This document shows positions 55,647 to 64,000 of a DNA stretch of 64,000 nucleotides, piece after piece. Below the pieces are notes generated by a model. The model had not been told where the DNA came from. It made no database searches and was given only the letters and a program-made list of their open reading frames with translations. The stretch's first letter is position 1. Each line of letters starts with the position of its first letter. A program made the position numbers and the translations under genes. The stretch lies in assembly GCA_031472005.1 (NCBI GenBank), contig PZJY01000006.1, positions 434,001 through 498,000 on the forward strand, written 5' to 3'. This DNA is from Tetracladium setigerum. Lineage: Eukaryota; Ascomycota; Leotiomycetes; Helotiales.

Positions 55647-57690
55647 ATGGCATCAGTTCAGAAGCCAATTGACGGCAACTCGCCCTCAAAAACGAACGAC
55701 GAGATCTCCAGTGCCGAGATTCGAACGCCAGCGGCGCAAACAGCGAGTATCGAGGATTCTCCACCTGCACCTCTCCAGGTCATCAAGAATGGTGTCGTTG
55801 TAAGCTCGGCCACAAAACCTGCGGCCAAAAGCCTCAAAACGGCTTGGTTGTATATCTTCGATTGGTATCCCAGCCACTACAGTAAGGAGGAAAAGAGACT
55901 TCTCAAGAAGCAAGATCGAATCATTCTCCCTCTGATGTAAGTTCTGTTTGCTTCGATATCAATTTTCGATATTGAAAAAATGCTAATTGAGATACCACAG
56001 CTGCTTAATGTGTGCGTAACGAGTGCCTTTTATTCTGTGGCGTTCTCAACTAATCGAGTACCAGACTTTATCAAGTGGCTGGATCAATCCAATATTACCA
56101 ATGCCTATAACTCTGGAATGAAAGAGGACTTGAAAATCAAAGGAGTCGAGTACAATTTGTTCAGTACTTTCTACAACGTCGGCTACCTCATCATGGAAAT
56201 CCCAGTCATGTTGGTCATCTCACGACCCCAGTTCTCACGCTTCGTTCTGCCTATTTGCGAGGTTCTCTGGACCATTATCACCTTTGTTCAATGCCGAAAC
56301 AATAGCGTACCTATGATTTATGGAATGCGATTTCTTATGGGATTGTTTGAAACTCCAGCTGCGACCGGATCTCTCTATATTTTGACTTCATGGTACCGAA
56401 GCGATGAAGTTTTCAAGCGAGCAGGAGTTTGGTATATCAGCAGTAACATTGGTGCAGCCTTTGGAGGTTATATGCAGGCTGCAGCGTACAAGGTGAGAGA
56501 GAATTTAACTATACTCAATATCTCCGAGAATGATTCGAAGCCGGAGTACACAATATTAACTATTTTCTAGGGTCTCAACGGTACACTCGGTATGGCAGGA
56601 TGGTAAGTTTTGAATCTTTTGTCCCCTAATTATCCAGCGTGATTTATGATCAATTTCCTATACTAATACAGTCTGGTGTAGGCGCTGGGTCTTTATCATC
56701 GATGGAGTCATCAGTCTTCCAATTGCTATTTCTGGATTTTTCCTTTTCCCTGGTTTGCCCACCAGCCCTCGTATTTGGTGGCTCAAGGAGGAAGAACAGC
56801 AACTCGCTCAAGCCCGCATGCAGAATGATGGTGTTCGCAAGAGCCGCAAAATCGGCAAGCGTATGTTGAGACGAGTCTTTACTAACTGGCATTTCTATTT
56901 CGCTGTTGCCCTCTATGTGTCGTAAGTCTTTCTCCCTAAACTTCTCCCTGGGCTTTTGTTAATAGAGTGTCATGAATAGATTCCAATTGACTACCTGGGT
57001 TGGCGGTCAAATGGGTCTCTGGGTGAAGTCTACAAAGCAATACTCTGTGGAACTCATCAATATCCTACCTACCGGAACTCAATTGATGGCCATCGTAGCT
57101 GGTATTCTCATTCCATCTTTCGCAATGTAAGTTTTCTACTTCATTTCCCCACATTCGGCAACTTCCACAAATACAGCTCACTCACCCTCTTTACTCACAG
57201 GGTCTACCCCATCTGGATGCCCTTCACATTCGCAGGCACCGTTCTTCTCTTTTGCAACATCTGTCTTCGAATCTGGAACATCCCTCTCGGGATGAAATTC
57301 GCCGCCTGGTTCCTCATGGGATTCAATTCCTGTATGACGCCCATGATCTTCCCCTTCATCCACCTCATCATGAAGGATGACAACGAAGCAAGAGCTTTCA
57401 CCACTGGTGCCATGATGACTATTGGATGGGCTTTTTTTTCGTGGTATAATGTCGTCACCTTCCCCGTCACCGAATCGCCACGATTTGCGCGTGGTTTTAC
57501 GGCGAGCATCTGCTTGATCATCATTTACATGTCGCTCTTCATTACGGGTTATGTTCTTTGGCAGCGCGATATTAGAAATGGTCTTTATAAGCGCGCGATC
57601 GAGGAGGAGGAGAATGAGGAGGCTTTGAATCGCAAGATTGAAGATGAGGATGTCAAGATTGAGTCGACGCATTTGGAGGAGAAGAAGTGA
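55647..57690 (+). CDS. MFS transporter, DAL5/allantoate-permease-like, with an 11-nt exon
   Basis: Seven exons: 55647-55936, 56001-56011, 56065-56492, 56571-56602, 56682-56921, 56980-57126 and 57201-57690; 1638 nt, 545 residues. Family features are the DRIILPLICLMYFIKWLDQS start of TM1 leading to SNITNAYNSGMKEDL, MEIPVMLVISRPQF, MRFLMGLFETPAATGSLYIL, WYRSDEVFKRAGVWY, RWVFIIDGVIS and TSPRIWWLKEEEQQLAQARM between the two halves. This family moves organic anions, vitamins and amides with protons; the substrate here is unknown. Exon 2 has only 11 nt but is required to keep frame and to complete TM1. The N-terminus and C-terminus are long and charged. It is divergent from GH88, which suggests uptake of an oligosaccharide-derived product. 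Confidence 0.88.
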
Positions 57691-58040
57691 TATCTAGTTT
57701 CAACAGAGTGATAGGGAACTACAACAGAATTTTGAAGCCAAGACCTTCTCATTGTAATTTGTTTTTGCCGCTCAAGTGATCAAGCATGCGATTTGTAGGA
57801 GGTCTATCAAATTTATCTGGGGATTTCTTGCGGGCCGTCTCCGAATCAAAATATGGAACATTATGGGGTCTTTCGTGATCCATCCATGTTTAAGATAAAC
57901 CGTTGTTTTCTAAAAGCACTGTCGCCAACGATATCAGCATTATTATATATCTAACAGTTTCACTACGAAATTAACAATCTGTCTCATCCCACCCATCTCT
58001 CATCGTTCCATCTCCGTTTAATTAATACTTCCAGCATCTT
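57691..58040. other. convergent 3' regions of two transporter genes
   Basis: 350 bp between the stop of the plus-strand MFS gene and the stop of the minus-strand UNC93-like gene. Nothing else seen. Confidence 0.5.
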
Positions 58041-60284
58041 TCAGACTTTCTTCCCACTCTCAATATCCTCACTCTCTCCTACTTGATCATGCGCATCACC
58101 CTCACCATTCATCCCAATCTCCTTGATAAACAACCAAGCAGGCAGGACACCGACTCCCCAAAGTGCGAAGTTAATTCCAAGAGCAATGATGAGCTATTTT
58201 AATATTAGTATAACTTCTTTCTTCTAACAAAGAATCATACTTACAGGAGTTTTGGTTGAGCTAATGGCAGCTAGAATTGTCCACAGTCAGTATCGCGTAT
58301 TTCCATCACGAGATAGAGGAAGACGTACATGCAACAACACCTCCGAGGGCCTCAGTTCCTCTGATCAGAGAAGTGTATCGGACAATCTCTTTTGGTTCTT
58401 CGGCCATAAAACCAGCGAGCCAGAAACAGTAGCTAAGTCTTGTTATTAGTCGCAATCTTCTTGGGTTTTAGGTTTTGCTTACTTGTAGATGAGGGCACTA
58501 TGAGAACCAAGTCAGGAATTGAACACAAATGAGGGGAAGTGAGGTGTGACTTACAAGTTAACTTGCCACATGATGTATAGAGCCCAACCGCGTCCAAACC
58601 CGCTGTCAGCCCAATCTAAAGCTGGCTTGTGGGCTGTGTAACCAATTTGTACCTGGTTATCGTGTTAGATTAGAACAATTTAGTCTCAAATATGAACGTT
58701 GTACTCACGACAGTGCCCCAAATCCAGCAAGCACCAGTAATCGTGCTCATTGCTGCGATTATTAGCCTCAATGAGTCAAAGCTTAAGCTCTAATGAGAGA
58801 GAAGCTTACCAATGAATCCCCATTTGGCACGGGTATTCAAGCTCAGGGCACGCCAATCCAAGAAACTTCCAAAGATGGCGTTTGCAAAAATTTGGGCAAG
58901 TGCAGAGACAAGCGATGCCAAAGCTCTAGAGCGTACACTAAAATATAGTGAGAGATAGGATCCGATATACGATAGGCTGAAAGTGGCGTAAAGGAACAAG
59001 GGAACGCTGTGGTGCAGGCTTAGTGATGAGTCCCGGAGAAGCAGGAGGGACAAGAAATTACCCGAGCAGGAACTTCTTCCTGCCTGCAAGCTTTGCAAGT
59101 TCTTTGAGCTCTATTTTGGTTGGTACTTGGTCTCCTAATTCAACGGTCTTCTTGTCGGCTCGTTGAACTTGGTGCGGTTTCGACAAGAGGAGGGCAACAC
59201 CTGGTGCGAGACATTCTGTACCAGTATTAGCGAAAAGCCAAATGACAGCTGACAGCCACGGGATCACTCCTTACGCAGCACAACAAAAACAATATAAGTT
59301 CGCCAGTTTAATTTTCCAGTGTGACTATCCTTGGAGTCTACAAATTGTTAGCATGAACATGTGTGTCTACTGGCAGCCTGCAAGACATACTCAGACCAAG
59401 ATTAATGCTTCCACCAACCAGAGAACCACCCTGTTGTCCATCAGCACAAGGATTGTCATGCAACAAATATTTCATACATTACGGAACGTAAGCCAGTAGG
59501 CCAAGTAGCGGCCCCGCTTGTGGGGTTCTGGGTCTGGTGTTGATACGTTAGGCGATTGTTTCGGTGAGAGATCAAGCGTGAGGACTCACAGGCAATCATG
59601 ATGCCAGCTTCTGCAGCCCAAAATACCCCAGCTGTCAAACCACAAGCTGCGGATCCTACGTAAATGAACCACTCGGTACCATATCTATTGTTGGTATACA
59701 ATGCCGCAGAGTAGAGTCTATATCGTTCAGCTCAGAGTTCTGATGATATTGCTTTATGGGTTGAACTCACGCACTAAGTTAGGGTTAGAATGTTTCAATC
59801 ATTTCTTGGTAGAAAAAACTTACTATCCCGTTGTACCGAAAATGAACGCATTTTTGATCCCGAACTTGTTGACAATTGGACTGCCAAGAAGACAACTTAA
59901 AACCATGCAGGCCGCAAGAATAGAATTTCCAGCCCTGTAAACGACCAATAAGTTAGTTCATATGGCATAAAATATGAAGATGATCTCGCACATAACCAAA
60001 TATGGGGTCTGTTGACCTCCAGCTCCAGTCGACTGCATGGCATTATAAAGTCCTATAGATGCGAATGAGTATGCTTGAAAATCCATTCTGAATCACTGGG
60101 ACTTACCTGGTGCCGCGAAAGCGGCAAGTCCTACGATAGTGGCCTGGAAGAACGGAGTTCTGTACCATGTTCGCTGGAGTTTTTCATCCGGACTTGAAAT
60201 CGATGCGGAAGATGGGCTTTGTGCTTCATTACTGATAGCAACGTCGGCGAGTTTATTTGTCTTGGAGTCGTCTTGCGAAGACAT
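58041..60284 (-). CDS. UNC93-like MFS membrane protein, 16 exons including 3-nt and 15-nt exons
   Basis: Exons in coding order: 60107-60284, 59992-60052, 59824-59934, 59771-59773, 59590-59717, 59478-59533, 59391-59430, 59275-59337, 59062-59215, 58810-59006, 58709-58752, 58555-58652, 58483-58497, 58329-58432, 58245-58270 and 58041-58193. The sum is 1431 nt, 476 residues, with consistent phase throughout. Motifs of fungal UNC93/DUF895-type transporters are visible: RTWYRTPFFQATIVGLAAFA, LYNAMQSTGAGGQQ, GTTGYALYSAALYTNNRYG, AGVFWAAEAGIMIAYPEPHK, WLAGFMAEEPKEIVRYTSLI. About twelve TM segments are expected. The substrate is unknown; family members have been linked to ion or lipid handling, not firmly to sugars. 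Introns are 45-65 nt with one of 109 nt near the limit of reading. It is divergent from the GH3 gene. Confidence 0.85.
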
Positions 60285-61102
60285 TTTGTATTGATCGAAT
60301 AGTATCCAAAGAATTCAAATGGTGAATTGTTGACGAGAAGATAAATCAAGGTCAGTGGCGATGTCTCCCATTCATTTTGTTGATGCCGTCCATCCTTCTT
60401 TTATATCAAGCGATTTGAGTATAATTCCTGGACAATAGCCATAACAATTACGGCGAAGGCAATTACGTGCTTTCATTGTTGGATCGCGAGGGGAAGACTT
60501 TGATGAGTGGACGCTGGTTGAAGACAACTGTTTTCGAGCAATTAATGCATGTGGAACGAGAAGTGTTATCGAGAGTGATCCCGAGAATGGGGTTTTCTTT
60601 AATTTTTCGAACCGTTGTGGATTTGGTGGCTGTTGCTTGGGCCAAACGAGGGTCTTGGCGCCCGCGGACCCTCCGCGATGCCGTGCTGTGAGAATGGCGA
60701 AATTTTCTGTGGGATGCACTAACGCTCTGCAGTCCTTCAACAAGTGTATACCATTCTCGCTGAACATCTTACTAGACTGTAATTGATGTGATTGGTACTT
60801 CCATTAATTTTAGGCATGTCGTCAATGAGAACCATCTCCGTCAATGCTCCATACCAAGAGGATGAATGACACACACGTTTGTGGAGCAGAGAGGCACGTT
60901 TCTGTTGACATGGAGCCCCTTCATTACCATTGACACAATATGTTGGGGAGTTCTTTTCTTAATTCCACTCACTGCTGTTTTCTCAATTTTCTCTGTTTCT
61001 GTCACTTTTTCTTCTCTCCAGCTAGGAATTCTCAAGCCTCTGCTTGCTCGTCAAACTTCGATTCCGAAATCAAACAGCTATTTCTAAGTTGCAAAAATAC
61101 CA
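60285..61102. promoter_or_regulatory. divergent promoter UNC93-like / GH3, with an inverted repeat at 60663-60677
   Basis: The interval between the two starts contains CGCGGA-CCC-TCCGCG (60663-60677), perfect 6-bp arms around a 3-bp spacer, which also gives CGG-N5-CCG. It is a plausible Zn2Cys6-type site, inferred from sequence alone. Short frames in the interval are not supported as genes. Confidence 0.4.
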
Positions 61103-63940
61103 ATGACCCGAATCAGACGAGTCGATCCTTCTACAGAAGCGATGGAGGTATCGAGGGAGGAAGCAAAATCTACATTCGATGTCGAGCAAGTCATTCGCGA
61201 TGCCTCAATTCAAGAAAAAGTCGCTCTACTTTCCGGTAAGCCCTGTTGCAATCCGGCCCATCACTAGTAATATCATCTCAAACTTTACAACAGGCAAAGA
61301 TCACTGGCATACATATCCCCTCCCAGCGTATAACGTTCCCTCAGTCCGAACGACAGACGGTCCCAACGGAGCGCGAGGAACACAATTTTTTGCCGGTGTT
61401 CCTGCTGCTTGCCTTCCATGTGGTACTGCTTTGGGCGCAACATGGGATCAAGACTTACTGGTGCTTGCTGGTGAACTGATAGGTCAAGAATGCAAAGCCA
61501 AAGGAGCGCACTGCTGGCTGGGCCCTACAGTTAATATGCAGAGATCGCCTCTGGGAGGGCGAGGATTTGAATCATTTTCGGAAGACCCGTTCTTGTCCGG
61601 AAAGATTGCAGCAAGTTATATCAAGGGTGCTCAGTCTACTGGTGTTGTGTCTACTCTGAAGCATTTTGTAGCAAATGATCAGGAGCATGAGAGAATGGCG
61701 GTGGACGTGAGGATTACTGAGCGCGCTTTGCGAGAGATTTACTTGATGCCTTTCCAGATTGCCATCAAAGATGCTAACCCTGGGTCAATCATGACTTCTT
61801 ATAACAAAATAAATGGCACCCACGTTTCAGAGAATGAATTTTATCTTCAGAAGGTCCTCAGAGAGGAGTGGGGGTGGAAAGGACTGATCATGAGCGACTG
61901 GTAAGTCGGTGGTCAACCCCTCGAAGTTACTCTCAGGGGCTCAATTTTGGTGTCTAACATATATCAAATCTTAGGTTTGGTACATACTCAACAAGCGGAG
62001 CTTTGAACGCAGGTCTTGATCTTGAGATGCCAGGTGCGACAAGATGGCGAGGAATTCTTGCAGATATGGCCGTTTCATCACGAAAAGTTTCCGAGAAAAC
62101 TCTTGACGATCGGGCTCGGAACGTCCTCGAATTTGTCAAACGCTGTAGTGATATCGAAGGCGTTTCAGAGACAGAAGGTCGACGCGACAAACCAGAAGAC
62201 CGCGCCCTGAATCGCAAACTTATGGCCGATAGCGTTGTTCTTCTCCGGAACGACAAAAACATTCTGCCACTCCCTTCCAATATCACAGAAATCGCTTTAA
62301 TAGGTCCAAATCTCAAAAGTGTGGCCTACTCTGGTGGTGGAAGTGCTCAACTAGAACCTTACTACACAGTAAGCCCATATCAAGGAATTGTGGATCAATT
62401 GACAGGTGGAGGAAAGAGGAAAGATGTGAAGATTCACTACGAAGTTGGAGCCGACGCATATGGATTCTACCCTACCCTAGGTGATGATATGAAAACACCG
62501 GAAGGGCAAAAAGGATATCTTCGCATCAGATTCTTCTGTGAGCCTCCGTCAATCCCAAACCGAGAAATCGTCGAGGAATTAAGGAGCAAGGACTCTAGCT
62601 GGCAAATGATGGGTTATGGCCACCCTAAATTAGGTCACACTTTCTATGCCGATGTTGAGTGCATTTACACACCTTTGGAGACGGGTGATCATTCCTGGGG
62701 ATTGGCTTGTTACGGTACAACCTCGCTGTATATTGATGGCAACCTTATCATTGACAACACGACGAAGCAGAGGTCAGGAAACGGTTTCTTTGGAAAGGGT
62801 ACAGCCATGGAAACTGGAATTGCCTACATGGAGGCTGGCAAAGAGTATCACGTAAAGATCGAATTTGGCAGTGCAGCAACAAGCAAAATTGTTAAGAAGG
62901 GAGTGGTGAGATATGGAGGAGGAGCGGGTCGTGTTGGCTGTGTCCGAGTGTTTGACGCAGAAGCTGGCATACGTCGTGCTGTAGAATTGGCAAAGCGTTG
63001 CAAATACACCATTGTGTGTGCTGGATTGAATGTAAGTCGGTCTCTCGTTTTTTAATTTCGCTCGAAATGTTGCTCGGACTAACAAGTCTTCACCATGCAG
63101 AAAGACTGGGAGTCGGAGGGTTTTGATCGCCCAGATATGGATCTGCCAGGTCATGTTCCAAGACTTATTGCTTCGGTGCTGGAGGTTAACCCAGATGCAA
63201 TAATTGTGACACAATCTGGCACTCCCATAAATATGAGGCCCTGGGTCAAGACTGTTACCACACATCTTCATATGTGGTATGGCGGGAATGAGATGGGAAA
63301 TGGACTTGCAGATGTCATATTTGGCCAGGAAAATCCAAGCGCGAAATTACCCCTCAGCTTCCCAAACTCCATCGAAGACACACCCGCCTTCTTGAACTTT
63401 GAAAGCGAAAGGGGTCATGTTGTTTACGGAGAAGGAGTCTACATCGGGTACCGATACTTTGAGAAGTTGCACCGAGAAGTTGCATATCCTTTCGGGTAAG
63501 TATGAACTACCTAAGTCCTACGTACCGAGACCGAGCAGGAATCTAACATGGTGTAAAATAGACATGGCTTATCTTACACAAAATTCCATTACTCTGCATT
63601 GTCTGTAGCATCGGATTCTGCTAAATTCGTTATCGAGAACACAGGTCCAGTAGCTGGAGCGTCAGTTGCCCAGCTCTACATTTCACCAGCATCTACAGGC
63701 ACGATAAGTAGGCCTGTAAAAGAACTGAAAGGGTTTACAAAGGTGTTCTTACAACCTGGGGAGGCAAAGGAGATGAAGATATCAATAGACAAGCTGGCTA
63801 CGAGTTTCTGGGACGAGGTTCTAGATTCGTGGCTAAGTGAGGCTGGCACGTATGGTCTCCACATTGGAGAAAGTAGCGATGTGATACGGTTGAGTGGGGA
63901 GTTAGTTATCGCAGAAACAACCAGCTGGAAAGGGCTGTGA
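61103..63940 (+). CDS. GH3 beta-glucosidase with PA14 and fibronectin-III-like domains
   Basis: Five exons: 61103-61235, 61294-61900, 61975-63031, 63101-63495 and 63562-63940; 2571 nt, 856 residues. The GH3 N-terminal barrel has the substrate-binding KHFVANDQEHER and the nucleophile Asp in GLIMSDWFGTYS. The alpha/beta sandwich domain starts near VVLLRNDKNILPLP. A PA14 insertion follows (about residues 395-560), with GYLRIRFFCEPP and a beta-rich stretch ending HVKIEFGSA. Next come VCAGLNKDWESEGFDRPDMD and LPLSFP, and the C-terminal Fn3-like domain (VENTGPVAG-like VIENTGPVAGASVAQLYISP). There is no signal peptide, so it is probably an intracellular enzyme of the fungal PA14-containing beta-glucosidase type. 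It splits terminal beta-glucosyl or related sugars; the true substrate is unknown. Confidence 0.93.
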
Positions 63941-64000
63941 GCAAAAATAGACAAATTTATTGAAAACACCAAGTTGTGATGATAAAATCAATCAGATCCG

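Noticed and set aside
1..64000. CRISPR arrays, bacterial operons or riboswitches
   Set aside because: The window is clearly spliced fungal nuclear DNA; the only regular repeats are coding TPR/WD40 units and the 104-bp promoter repeat.

Overview
The window reads as nuclear DNA of a filamentous ascomycete (Pezizomycotina). Introns are almost all 45-65 nt with GTRNGT donors and CTNAY-type branch sites. The gene set is fungal: SUR7-family protein, F-box protein, Zn2Cys6 regulator, DAL5-like and UNC93-like transporters, a NIMA-interacting TINA/ADIP-like protein, an NPP1-type secreted protein and fungal NLR-type proteins. A Leotiomycetes-like host is my inference from gene flavour and was not tested.

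Layout. 1-14.5 kb is gene-bearing: the 3' part of a large DDX60/Ski2-like DExH helicase (+), a secreted double-cupredoxin protein (-), a SUR7-family membrane protein (+), and a membrane acyltransferase-3 gene broken by three one-base deletions (+). 15.8-33.7 kb is an accessory island. It holds an alpha/beta-hydrolase-NB-ARC-TPR NLR pseudogene with RIP-like nonsense changes, a RIP-degraded Tc1/mariner transposase, other decayed reading frames, a WD40 remnant of a NACHT-WD40 protein, a 104-bp tandem repeat between divergent starts, an intact one-pass membrane protein of unknown function, and a fusion of a patatin-like domain lacking both catalytic residues with a subtilisin-like protease whose triad is intact. 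34-47 kb returns to ordinary genes: an acyl-CoA dehydrogenase with a probable AT-AC intron, a PGAP4-like glycosyltransferase, an NPP1/NLP-type secreted protein, an F-box protein and a TINA-like coiled-coil protein.

47.5-64 kb looks like a carbohydrate-utilisation neighbourhood: a DUF2264 protein, a Zn2Cys6 regulator, a GH88 unsaturated glucuronyl hydrolase, two MFS transporters and a GH3 beta-glucosidase. GH88/MFS and UNC93/GH3 are divergent pairs that each share a promoter. The two transporter genes contain very small exons (11, 3 and 15 nt) that are needed to keep frame and family motifs.

A recurring technical feature is that every frameshift I found (eight events in six loci) is a loss of one base, several in homopolymers. 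This points to assembly indels at least as much as to gene decay. Gene models come from splice-site reading, frame bookkeeping and remembered family motifs; no database search was possible.
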